A DNA stretch of 64,000 nt. It comes from Tetranychus cinnabarinus. Lineage: Eukaryota > Arthropoda > Arachnida > Trombidiformes > Tetranychidae. A program made the translations under genes and the position numbers. The notes below the pieces were generated by a model that was not told where the DNA came from, ran no database searches, and saw only the letters and a list, made by a program, of their open reading frames with translations. Every line of letters starts with the position of its first letter. The stretch's first letter is position 1. The stretch is taken from assembly GCA_022266195.1 (NCBI GenBank), contig WHVY01000001.1:21452001-21516000 (forward strand), read 5' to 3'. Shown here in pieces: positions 1 through 10,273 of this stretch.

Positions 1-1562
1 TTAATTACGAAGCAATTAGATGCTGAGTAAAAAACTGAAGTTGGTTGATTGTCATAACACATTTTTGTTAAATATAAAATAACTTTTTCGATGCTTGTGG
101 AGACGAAATTTCAAACACTGTTGGTGCTCGATGAATGACTAAAACCGGTTCAAGTCAAGCCTTTTAAGTAAAAAATTTGACCCTTGGCCTTTGTGCTTAG
201 GTTTATGGGAAAGGTCATGGCCATAAACACAGCTAGGGAACCCTAGAAGAAGCTATTATAACCTTCGATTATAACCCAGGAATCCTTTGTCACTCATCAA
301 GGCAAAAAGGGACCAAATAGGTCAAGAATAATAAAACCAGGCTCAATTTGTTTTCATATTTTTGACAATAGATGGTAAAAAAAGGAGAAAGTAATGATAA
401 AATATTCAAGTCACATCTTTCTCACATGTGAAGGTATGTTGAACCAGCTTTACACTCACTTTACATAGAAACAATTGTCGATCAATAATTTTCTGGGATT
501 TATTATTTGAATAAATTTCCAAAATTCTTAGCAAATCGATTGATACAAAGCGCTTTCAAATATGCTAGCTAAACCTAAACATTGTCATAGAGTTGATCAT
601 TCAGCTTGACTGTCATTGATGAAATGTTTCTTTTCAATAAATTGCTCGTTTACCATGTAAATATGGTAATAAATGGTAGCTTTTTATTACTAATTAAATT
701 ATTATATTGACTGCATTACTTTCAATCATAAATCAATGAGTTTCTTTAGAGACTAATTTGTTTCAACTCAATCTCTTGAATTTGGATGACAATTACATGA
801 CTATGGAAGTGAACTTGACTCAACTCCATTAATTGCTACCAACAGATATTGATTACAAACTATTAATGAATGGTGAAAGGTTCTTGTAACCTTATGCTCT
901 TGATCCAAGTTGCAGAATCCATCAAAAGTCCCAATCAGAGTTTCTGATTCGCTTTTCAATTCTAATATTAACTTTGATTTTGTTACAAATCTTTATAATT
1001 TGCCACAAATTAGATGAAGGACCAGAGACATTCAAAGGTAATCATGAAAATCAAACAAATGTCATCAGACTCTCACCATGGGCTAAATTTCCCTGAAAAT
1101 ATTGTTATTTTTAATTTCGTCATTTGATTCTAATCATTTCATGATAATCATGGTCATATAATCAGATTATCACAATAAAATGAGACAATAAACAGCATCA
1201 ACTACCAAGAAAATCAGCCAGTCAGTTGCATTAATATCAATTATCTTGTATTTGTTGTAAATCGAGTCATTTCTTGCCTTTGCTTTTGCCAAAATTTTAT
1301 TGTCATAATAATGGCAATTCATCTGGCATATTGTTGTTTCCGACATTGATTATCCTTACGATAATCAAGACAATCACCAGAATGATTATTATTACCTTAA
1401 GTTGCGCATCTTTTGTATCTAATGTAAGGCAAAAGTCTTGAGTTATAAGTAAGCTTGATTTGATTTGGATATTCATTTCAATTTAGCGACAGATTGGAAC
1501 TTTTGATCAAATCAAGATCACTCATAAGATTGTTAGTCTTGATCATCTTTAAAATCATCAAA
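1..1562. other. Intergenic, no gene seen
   Basis: AT-rich sequence with no open frame of coding quality on either strand. A TATA-like TTATAAG at about 1442-1448 lies roughly 120 bp before the first start codon and may be the promoter of the secreted-protein gene that follows. Nothing else is recognised. Confidence 0.5.
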
Positions 1563-2251
1563 ATGAACAAATTGATTCTGTTTAGTTTGTGCTTTTCCCT
1601 TGGATTTGCTTCATTAGGTATGTATTATTAGACCATATTGTATTGATTTGGTTGTTTCTCATGATTGACTTTGATTCTTTAGATGCTTCGGACATGGTTT
1701 GTGAGATAAAATGTTTATTTGAATGCATATCGGAACCTGTGCCTTGTAAAACTGCCAACTGTCCTTGTCCTGCTTCCAATTCAACGGGTAGTTCAGCAGC
1801 AACTCTGACCTCTGATGAAAAATCGAGCACCAATTCAAGTGAATCTTTAATAGCTGAGGCGAAATCTGACGATTCAGATTCAATATTTTCTCTTAAAACA
1901 TTGTCATCTTTGTTTAGTAGCTTTGGATCGAGCAAAAATATTCAGGCAAATGAAACATCTGGTACAGATGGGTCATCTTACGACTACAGTCAACATACTC
2001 AGAGTAACAATCAAACCAAATCTTCAGGTACCTTTGATTACAGTCAATACACTTCTGATGGATCGGGATCACCTTCACTCCAAAAGACTGAATCAACCAA
2101 CAAAAGCTCAGAAGCTAATTCATCGGGTAGTTTCGACTACAGTGCCTACAATACTGAACCAGCGACAATTCCTCCCAATCCAACTGGAAGCTACAATTAC
2201 AGCACTTATTACGAACAGCCAAAGACCATTCCAAAAGGCGGCGCAAAATAA
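1563..2251 (+). CDS. Small secreted Cys-rich protein with four DYS-type repeats
   Basis: Two exons, 1563-1617 and 1683-2251 (GT-AG, phase 1), give 207 residues. The start is chosen because exon 1 encodes a clean signal peptide (Met-Asn-Lys, then a Leu/Phe-rich core ending in FASLDA). The mature N-terminus has a dense cysteine cluster (C-x3-C-x3-C, then C-x5-C-x-C), followed by a Ser/Thr-rich acidic stretch. The C-terminal half carries four imperfect copies of a motif like G-[ST]-[FY]-[DN]-Y-S-x-[HY] (SYDYSQH, TFDYSQY, SFDYSAY, SYNYSTY) about 20-30 residues apart. A polyadenylation signal AATAAA sits at about 2527. No family is recognised. Secretion is supported by the sequence; a matrix, silk-associated or salivary role is only a guess. 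Confidence 0.72.
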
Positions 2252-4319
2252 TCGTAATAATAAAACCTTGAAAATCCAGTTTAACTTGAAGTGGCTAGTC
2301 TAGACTCAGGAAGTCTTAAGGGCAAAACAATAATAATTCATTTAATCTGAATTATATTTGTTTCTTATCTGAGTTTGTGAGTAATTTTTGTAGGGTTCAA
2401 GGTTTAACTGTGCATTTTGTAAAACAATTAAAATTATTTTCATCCTTTATGTAAAAGCCTCAACTATCATTGAAAATGAAATTTGTATCAAAGTTGTAAT
2501 TAAAGAGCAGACAAACTGAATTATAAAATAAAGATACATTGAGTTTAGCATTTAAGTTACTTTCAAACTCTTTTCGTATAAAACTGTTTCTTTTTCAAGG
2601 TAATCTACACTTGTGAATGATTAAGTGACAGAACAGCAAAAATGAAGTTCTGGTTCAATTATCTTGTGAATAGAGAGTCGACTGTAAATGAGTGTACAGT
2701 TAGTTTGATTGTGTCCATCAAAAACTTCTCGAACTTTCTTTAGTCACAATGTTTTGAAGCTTTTATTAGCTGCTAATTTAACCTTTGAAACCAGGTTGTG
2801 AATTGGTCTAAAATTCAATCATCAAGTCATCAATCTTCATGTTCATTGAAAATTTAATGACACAGTTTTAATGGAGTTACAATATGGAACAATATGTTGG
2901 TGATATATTTTTTATTCAAGATTGGGTCCATTCAGTTACATCGTTTGTAATTGTCAGAACTATTGATTGAAGCCTTTGTGTGAAACAACATTGATCAATA
3001 TTTGACAAAGTTCCTAGTCTCGTGGTTCCTATTGATTTTTCAGATGAGCCATATAGCCATTGGATTAAATTAAGATGGCTTATCAACTTGTACAAGCCTA
3101 TCCGAATTTTGTTCTGGCTTTACCTGTAAAACCAAAGTCTTTTTCAAACTTGTGTATGAACTTTGAACTGACTCTCGGTGTAGCACTAAACTGACTTCAT
3201 TTTGTTGATGACCATTTGTCGTTTTTACGACTTTTGCAACTGCGTTGAACTTCGACCCAAGATCCTTATTTTTCGAAAGTTCCCTGCGTGTGCTCTGCCG
3301 ATTGGCAATAAAATTTTCTGGCCTAATAACTGAACAAAACTGGTGTTATCTTTTGCTCATATGGAAACCAAACTGTGTCCAATATGCATACCATTATTAG
3401 CTTTGAGAAAGATTTCTTATTAACCGAAATTTTGAATGAACAAGAATTTAAGTTGAATATGGTCTTTGCTTGGATGAAAACCATTATCTCGTCAAAATGA
3501 AAAAAAAACAGAAGCATAAACAAGATGACAATCAAAATAAATTACCATTGACAGTTAATGAGCAGTTGAATAAACTTGATAGCAGGTTAACTCCTACATC
3601 TTGATTCAATGTTGAAAAACCTATTTATTGGGTATAATTACAGGTAATTGATATGACAGTTATATGCGTCCGGGCGAAGCTCGATTTGGTTTAAAATCTT
3701 ACATAAAGAAAGTTAATAACTAAAAGCACAATTGGCCAACTTTTGAACAATAATTTTCACTTCTTATTAATAATATAAGATTTCTTTATGTTATTAACGA
3801 GATTAGGTTGAGTTTTAAGGTGTTGTGTTTAATAAGGTGTAAGTAGTCGCTAACCAGAATAAGGGTAAAGATGAAGATAGTTAATAATGTCCATTTGAAC
3901 CATGCGATCTTAGTTTTTTCAACTTCTTCATCACCTTTTTATCAATATTTCGGAAGTGGTTACTCGCACCTTATTGAACGCCCTTTACTTCATTCACCTT
4001 TCTTGCATCTCACGGTGTCTTGTTTCCTTACACCTTTGAATTGATGTAATAATTGCGGAAAATATTTTTTATCCAATTAATGTTAGAATCACCTGTAAAT
4101 ATAAAACAATGTTTCAATGAATAATCTTGCGTTACTTTTGCTGTTACTATGGCTGGGAAAGAAAAAAGTTCAACAAATAAAATAATGTAAGATATGAAAA
4201 AACTACATCTATTAATCAACGATGATATTGATAATGATGTTGATACCAGCGAGATTTTTTCGACGAATTCAAAGTACTTATAAAGCAAAAAGTTGTAAAT
4301 ATTTACATTAATCAGCGTA
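2252..4319. other. Intergenic, with weak inverted repeat near 3.8-4.0 kb
   Basis: Holds the 3' UTR of the preceding gene, then AT-rich sequence with no coding support. Around 3830-3985 the segment AATAAGGTGTAAGTAGTCGC is partly matched in inverted form by sequence containing ACTCGCACCTTATT, a possible worn MITE. The ORFs here are short and compositionally non-coding. Confidence 0.4.
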
Positions 4320-4608
4320 TAGTGAGATCCCAGACAATGAGAATATGAGAATGCCACATAATGAGATAAAATCAACGATTCATGATGAGGAAAAGTTACA
4401 GTAAAGTATCAGTAACTGTGACTCTCTTGAAATAACACAAAAGCTATTTTACGAGCAAATCCTCTTTCATTGAAATGAAAACAAATGAATAATCATAAAT
4501 AATGTCTTTTGTTTTTTTAATTAAAAGCGTTAGACAGAGAGACTCTACTGTAACAACTTACGAAGGTGCCTGTATATGAATTTAGTCTCAACTAATGATA
4601 CCTCACTG
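4320..4608. mobile_element. Degenerate TA-flanked MITE, relative of the 6265-6558 element
   Basis: The left end (TATAGTGAGATCCCAGACAA, continuing TGAGAATA) aligns with the perfect inverted end of the element at 6265, and the right end (CTCAACTAATGATACCTCAC, then TGTA) aligns with that element's other end with several substitutions. It is 289 bp long, against 294 bp for the better copy, and TA dinucleotides flank both ends. I infer an older insertion of the same non-autonomous family. Confidence 0.55.
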
Positions 4609-4859
4609 TAAATTCAAGTGCATTTCATCAAATTTCATTTTGATTTCTTTACTTACCAATTGATTCGATTTTCTTTCGTAAAATATTGATAAAAAACTCA
4701 CAAAATCATCTTAAATTAACATAAAACGATAAAATTCGATCTATTAAGGGAGAATTGAAAATCATGAAATTAGTTGCCCGATGAATAGTGAAAATAAACT
4801 ATTCCAAAGTATTTTCATTATCTGCGATCTAAAGATAATATTGTGAAGATAATCTTGCT

Positions 4860-4945
4860 TCCTCTAGTTTTGACCCTCTCTTTGCCTCTCTTAACCTAAA
4901 ATTCCTTCATAGCTTGAGGGCAAACATTTGTACTTCCTTGAAGGG
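4860..4945 (+). repeat. Dispersed repeat copy 1 (CTGAGGGCAAACAT family)
   Basis: A pyrimidine-rich tract is followed by a core close to CATAGCTTGAGGGCAAACAT. Related cores occur near 5745, 6086 and 6756 and, inverted, near 7854. No coding capacity. The family identity is unknown. Confidence 0.5.
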
Positions 4946-4956
4946 TTTGGGTTCAA

Positions 4957-5038
4957 AACAGCCAAAGTCAAAATAGCCAAGTCCATAACAGCCAAGTCCA
5001 AAACGGCCAAAACCAATACAGCCAAATACAAAGCTGCT
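4957..5038. repeat. Short tandem repeat, period about 14-16 bp
   Basis: Five to six imperfect units of the type AACAGCCAAGTCCAAA run in tandem with small length changes. It ends beside the 11-bp duplication that flanks the next mobile element. Non-coding. Confidence 0.7.
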
Positions 5039-5052
5039 TAAATCAAATAAAA

Positions 5053-5575
5053 CTACTTAAATGGTTCCCTGTCCGTTCACCAAACTAATTCTTTGAGTAA
5101 ACAAAAGCTTGAAAATGTTTTACAGCTTTTAACTTTCTTTTAATTTCAAGTCAGAGTCAATGTTAATTTTTGGGTTAATCAAAGCCCATTATATCATAAC
5201 AAAGGTCTAAGTATTCAGTTAATGGAGTAGCGTTATTGATATAACTATCAGTTTAAAATGTGATCATTAAGTCGAGCATATTTTTGGTGAATGACCAAAA
5301 CTAAAAATGATTAGAATTACCTGCTTCTGCCATCTTTATACTTTATATTTGATTGATTTAATGTGTTCATGATCTGTTCATGGCATATTCAAACCATATG
5401 AATTTTAATAAAAAATAGATCAAAATATGTTCATTCAAAGCTTAGATTTGAAACAACTAATTGATAATCTCGAAGCAAAGCTGGAAGATTATTTTTGTTT
5501 AGAGCTGTAAAACATGTTCTTGTTTTGTTTGCTCAAGAATTAGTTTGGTGAACGGACACTATACCTACTTAAATG
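5053..5575. mobile_element. Non-autonomous DNA transposon with long TIRs and 11-bp flanking repeat
   Basis: The termini are inverted copies of each other for roughly 55-60 bp: TGTCCGTTCACCAAACTAAT at 5070 matches the reverse complement of sequence ending at 5558, and both continue into a shared AACATGTTTTACAGCT region. The whole is flanked by an 11-bp direct repeat, CTACTTAAATG, at 5053-5063 and 5565-5575, leaving a 501-bp element with no ORF. Long TIRs plus a target duplication in the 8-11 bp range resemble Mutator-like elements. That assignment is inference, since no transposase is present. Confidence 0.7.
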
Positions 5576-6264
5576 ATCAGATTTATTAGGGGCATCAAAA
5601 AGTACTTTTGTTTTTTTACCACTGACTTTTGCTTCAATTTTGAAAAAGTTTGACTTAATCAATTGCCTCAATAATTTTAAGAGCAAGAGCAATAAACTAC
5701 TTTCCTAATTTTATTCTTTAGACCCAACCCCTGTTTGCTCCTGGACGCTTATGTAGCCCAAGAGCGAGCATCTGCGCTGCGATCTCTTTCTCCTTACCTC
5801 CCTCATCTTAGATCTTGAAAAAACAACGCGAGAACCGGCAGTTGACTAAAAGCTTCAAGAAAGAAATTGCTTGTTGTAAATGATACATATACAATGTATA
5901 ACTAGAGAGATTTTAACCTAACTAACCCAATAAAGCTAAAATTCCAAAAGAAGTTCTCTTTACTTTCAAAATATTCTTTGAGTGCCCTTCTCTATTCCCT
6001 TTTTCATTTTCTTCAAATTGCGCAGATTATCTCTTTTTCCTTACTTCCTATCCCCCTTTTGTCCTTTGTCCTCTGTTACTCTCCATGGCCTGAGGGCAAA
6101 CATCTGCACTTATACTTTATTGCCTTGTTTACTCTTTTTTGTTTCTTACCTTAACCACACCCTTGGAAAAGGATCCTATCTGCTACAATAAGCAGCAAGA
6201 GAAGGGAAGAACACTTAAGAAGGGATGTTGAAAGAATAGATATCATTTCTATCTTATCGTTGTA
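5576..6264. other. Intergenic with two copies of the dispersed pyrimidine-rich repeat
   Basis: Contains cores near 5745-5775 (TGTAGCCCAAGAGCGAGCAT) and 6086-6110 (CATGGCCTGAGGGCAAACAT), each next to C/T-rich sequence. The short open frame around 5982-6191 falls wholly in this repeat and is not thought to be a gene. Confidence 0.45.
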
Positions 6265-6558
6265 CAGTAAGCTACCAGATAATGAGAATACCTTGAAATA
6301 GCTTATTTACACTATTCGCCGGGCAACTTATTTTCTTGATTATCAACTTGCTTTAACTAATCAAATTCAAGCTAAATTGCTTTTTAAACTGATTTCTTGA
6401 GTTTCTTCGTTGATATTTTGCGAAAGAAAATTAGATTTAGTTAATTAATAATTAAAGAAATTTAAATGAAATTTGAATTTGATTTAACTCTTCCATTGAG
6501 GGGTCGTTGAAAAATTGATTCTCATTATCTGGTATTCTCATTATCTGGTAGCTTACTG
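6265..6558. mobile_element. TA-flanked MITE with 28-bp perfect TIRs
   Basis: The left end, CAGTAAGCTACCAGATAATG then AGAATACC, is repeated exactly in inverted orientation at the right end, and a TA dinucleotide lies outside each end (6263-6264, 6559-6560). The interior (about 240 bp) is AT-rich and non-coding. TA target sites and the small size fit a Tc1/mariner-type MITE. The perfect arms suggest a fairly recent insertion. Confidence 0.8.
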
Positions 6559-6988
6559 TACCTCACAATACAACAATCAGCATCGAGTTAAATTTTGGTA
6601 GAGCTTCCGCAGGTGGCTAAATCGCGCCGTAAACGAAGCATTGTTGGCCATTTTGTGCAATATGAGGAAGAAAATATTCTATTGGGAATAAGTATATTTT
6701 CTTTCCCTGTGCTTGTCCCTTTCTTTTCAACGCCCTTTAATTTGTTTAACTACATAGCCTGAGGGCTGAAATCTTGAAAATATCATAAAAACCTTTGCTT
6801 TTTTTCTCGGAAATTTTATAGGGCAAACATTGGCTAAACTTTCTTATCTACCTTATCCTTAACGTGTTAGTTGGCAAATAAGACACAGAGAAGACTTAAG
6901 CTTGTATAGAGCAGATAGATTGTGATGAATTGTTATCGAAAAGGCATGTCGCTATATGAAGTGTAACGTGTTCATGTTTTTGTAGATA
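6559..6988. other. Intergenic with dispersed repeat copy at 6756-6850
   Basis: Contains CATAGCCTGAGGGCTGAAAT near 6756 and a second GGGCAAACATTGG-like core near 6822, both belonging to the dispersed repeat seen at 4.9, 5.7, 6.1 and 7.9 kb. No gene seen. Confidence 0.4.
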
Positions 6989-7176
6989 CTGTAAAACCTT
7001 AGTTAATGCATAACTCGGTTAACGCATAAAACGCTCCATCTACTGTTAATTAGTCGTTATTAGTCTAGTTTTCACAACTAGTTGTCATTGTAAATTTATT
7101 GAAAAAACAACGCCATCTTACTGATTTTTCTTGGAAGCTTAACCCACATTTTTATGCATTAACTAAGGTTTAACAG
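6989..7176. mobile_element. 188-bp TA-flanked MITE
   Basis: The ends CTGTAAAACCTTAGTTAATG and the inverse of CATTAACTAAGGTTTAACAG differ at one position over about 25 bp, and TA flanks both sides (6987-6988, 7177-7178). A second internal GGTTAACGCATAAAA echoes the terminal motif. Non-coding; Tc1/mariner-like by target site. Confidence 0.75.
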
Positions 7177-7199
7177 TAACTCAAAGCTGCATAGAGTGC

Positions 7200-7400
7200 C
7201 GCTATTATGGATTCAACCAAGTATTCGGGTTGGAATGCACTTTCACACCGCCCTCATTCTCCAGATTTAGCCCCGGATGACTTCTTTCTCTTCTTGCAAT
7301 TACAAAGTTACATTCGTAGATTGGGACTTTGAGTCCATGACGGAGCTACTAGTGGAAATCATTCAGTTACAGTTCAGCTACAGTTACTTGAACATACCTA
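7200..7400 (+). pseudogene. Mariner transposase C-terminal remnant
   Basis: From 7228 the plus strand encodes GWNALSHRPHSPDLAPDDFF and continues LFLQLQSYIRRLGL before a stop at 7330-7332. The HxPxSPDLAPxDFxLF block is the hallmark of the catalytic C-terminal part of mariner transposases, where the third acidic residue (D) lies. A frame change is needed to continue into DFESMTELLVEI-like sequence. Only a fragment is left and it cannot encode an active enzyme. It lies 24 bp beyond a TA-flanked MITE, so the two may come from separate insertions in one hot spot. Confidence 0.75.
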
Positions 7401-8247
7401 ATAACATGAGAACCAAAAAAATAAGATGCTTATATTAAATTGATCAATAATTCAATGCAATGAAACTTATATCATTCGTAATACATGAAAAGGGCTTTCT
7501 TATGATTTATTAAGTTAATGGTAAAAACATTCATTGGCGTTGAGATAAGATGATCCTTCTATATTGTCATAATTGGTATTTATTTAAGTTAAAGTAAATA
7601 GAAAGGAGACCACTAACATCCCTACAGACACACATCATCCCAAAATTACTTAGCAAACAATTCCTGGAAAGGTTTTATGACTACCCTTTCCCCCTTTACA
7701 AGCCCATAAATGCGTATCGATAGCAGGCCAAAAGAAAACACAGAACATCATCTCACAGAAAAAAAGAGAAAAAATGTCTATCTTTTCTATCTAAGCTTAA
7801 GTGTCTTCTTTCTTTCTTATTTTCCAACAATTTTTTAAGATAAAGAAGGTTCCGCAAATATTTGCCTTAAGGCTATTGAAGTTTCTAGAAACAAATTAGC
7901 AAGGGCCAACAATATGAGGTATTTATGGTTTTGTCAAGATGTTTACCCTCCAACAAAATAAAGGGCTTTAGGCTAACAAAAGAAAGGGGGTTAGTCTTAG
8001 CTGAAAGAAAAACTCCCATTCACAATGTATTTATAAAGGAATGAAATACTTGTTTCTCTTTTCTACTCTTTCTTCTCCTATCCTCTTTCTTTTTGAATGT
8101 ATTTTCTACAAACTTTTCTACGTACTATTTATGAGAGCATTTTTGATCATTACACTGTTTTCAGAAAGTTCCCCCATCAATAACAAATGCTGCTGAGGAG
8201 ATTTCGCTTCGAGTTAGCCGCAACAAAGAAAAATTAGTTTTTACCCA
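7333..8247. other. Intergenic with inverted copy of dispersed repeat
   Basis: The segment 7854-7881 is the reverse complement of the CATAGCCTGAGGGCAAACAT-type core, and nearby T/C-rich stretches at 7780-7830 and 8040-8100 look like the rest of that repeat. No gene seen. Confidence 0.4.
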
Positions 8248-8865
8248 TTAGGGGATAACGTTGCGTTATATTCTCAGAAAATTGATAAACCGTCTTATTT
8301 TCAGACAGAAAAACAAAACATTCAAGCCATTAGGCATCCATCAAAAATAGGATTTGTGAACACTCACCGATCACCAAGTTGTGACACTGGAAGTCAGAGT
8401 TTGCTTTATTGGACCCATTTGCGGGCAACAGTGTCAAGGCTGCTGGCTGGTGGAGATGATGCTTTGTATATTCATACGGACCCTATGAAAGGAGTGGTCA
8501 TAGTGGGCGATTTTAATGCAGATATAGACCGTGACCGCGAGGCAAAGAATGCTAGTCCAGAAGACAACCATCTGCGGAACTTCATAACTGAATTTAATTT
8601 AAACGTAGTAGCAACTGGTCCGACTTTTTTCAATAGAGACCAAGATGCTAGAAGGTTTGATTACATACTTAGTACTCAAAATATTTTGCTAAGCACAACG
8701 ATAAATAAATTGGAAACGAAAATTTCGGACCACAGAGCGGTTTTTGTAAAACTCATCTTTCGAGATGAGCCTATCAATTCAATTTTATTTGCTGAGCATA
8801 ATTGCGAAACATGGGAGCAATTTAAACGCAAAGTGTATTTTACATATCGTCCAACACTGCCATAA
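8248..8865 (+). pseudogene. Endonuclease/exonuclease/phosphatase-fold remnant, probably of a LINE
   Basis: An open frame with no suitable ATG encodes, in order, GDNVALYS, KIGFVNTHRSPS, VVIVGDFNADIDRD, FDYILST and KISDHRAVFVKL. These match motif blocks of the EEP (DNase I-like) nuclease fold, including catalytic GDFN and terminal SDH. LINE retrotransposons carry such a domain upstream of reverse transcriptase. Here the frame ends at 8865 and no reverse transcriptase motif follows. The nuclease region is surprisingly intact, with no stop or frameshift in about 200 codons. Alternatives are a young 5'-type LINE fragment or a co-opted nuclease exon; the missing start codon favours a fragment. Confidence 0.65.
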
Positions 8866-10157
8866 ATGTAAAAAAATTTATCTATTTTTTAAATCTAAAT
8901 AAAGACAAGAACAACAAATTTTTGTATGTTTATTTAAGTTTGACATTTGAAGTTAGACCATATTAATAAATGATTTATTTTGAACCCCTTTTCTATGAAA
9001 ACTCAATTAAAACTGTAACTTTTTAACTGAACGTTGGAAATATAAGGGTCCAGCTTGACCATTGTAAACTCAGTAAATAAGTAATAAAACATTAGCAAAG
9101 GGTATAAACTGACTTAAAAAGTAAGTTTCTTTGTTTCTTGCACTTAAACATCATTTTGTCGTTGCCACTATTTGTACATTGTTTTTAACAACGGTTTGAT
9201 ACTAATGTAAATATTTACATCTGGTACTTCATAAGTGGTGCATCCTGGATTTTCTTTATCGCCATTATCTATCTTAAACAATTAATTAAAAGGAAATCGA
9301 ATTTTTTATAGCTTCATTCTACACTTTGCAGGTGTAAAGAACGTATACTTGTACTTCTTTTCTTGAGAGTTTTAACTCAACTGAACTTGCATTAACTTTA
9401 TGAACTTCAGTATATAACTTATACATTGCTCTTTGACAATCATGGAATATAATCATAAAATCAATAAGGGTGTAGATGTAATATCTTTCATTAATTATTT
9501 GGGTGTATTACATAGGAAACAATTGACCATCAGTCTTAGTTTTTCAAAGAGTTTGTTCAGTATATGAACTGACTAGTATTTGTTATTCCTAAAAATAGCA
9601 ATTATAAAACAATTAGTATGTGTATATTTGCCAATTTATTGACAAATTGATAATTAAATTTTGTACAAATCCATCTTTTAATCACCGTAACAAGCGAAGG
9701 CTTCATTTTATTTTAACGTTGTCTTTCTATGGAATAAAGTCAAAAGTTTTTGTTTTATCAGCTTATATCGGTTTTTATATGAATTTGGGTTTTTTTCAGT
9801 GCGAATCGATTGTATATAAGCACTCAATAGGCAAAAAGCAGCCGGAATTATGGGAATTGAAGTTAATTATGATAGTCAGGCAATACAAACAATATTTCAA
9901 TTCAAAATTCTATGTAGCATTATTCATGCTTCAGAACAGGGTTCCTATTCTCTTTCATCTACTTTTTAAATTCAACAAAAAATTTGAATGATCAACAGTA
10001 GTTATTTAAATTTAATTTTTGCTTACACAATAGTGTCACACATCAAATTTTACTTGATTAATTTGAGTTATTTATTAATTATTATTTAATATTCAATTCA
10101 ATGCAAACTTTGCTTTTATTAAATGTAATTTTAAACGCTCATAGTTTATTAAAATAA
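8866..10157. other. Intergenic, no gene supported
   Basis: AT-rich. A 123-codon open frame at 9620-9991 is rich in Phe/Lys/Ile, as expected from AT composition, and has no domain, splice or start context to support it. Confidence 0.4.
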
Positions 10158-10270
10158 CGTTGAGAGCATTTGAGGTGCTTTCGATTACGATTAAGAGATT
10201 TGTATGTAATAAGATAATATTGAGAGTTTCTCAGATAATTTCGATTACGATTTAGAAATTAGAAGTTATT
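10158..10270. repeat. Imperfect tandem duplication, about 75-bp unit
   Basis: The pattern TTGAGAG, then TTTCGATTACGATT, then AGA-ATT occurs twice in succession. The second copy abuts the stop codon of the membrane-protein gene, so the duplicated unit lies in its 3' UTR. Confidence 0.6.
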
Positions 10271-10273
10271 AAA

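Noticed and set aside
5982..6191. Short Phe/Leu-rich open frame
   Set aside because: Lies in the dispersed pyrimidine-rich repeat; composition alone explains it.
9620..9991. 123-codon open frame in intergenic DNA
   Set aside because: AT-driven composition, no domain, no promoter or splice context.
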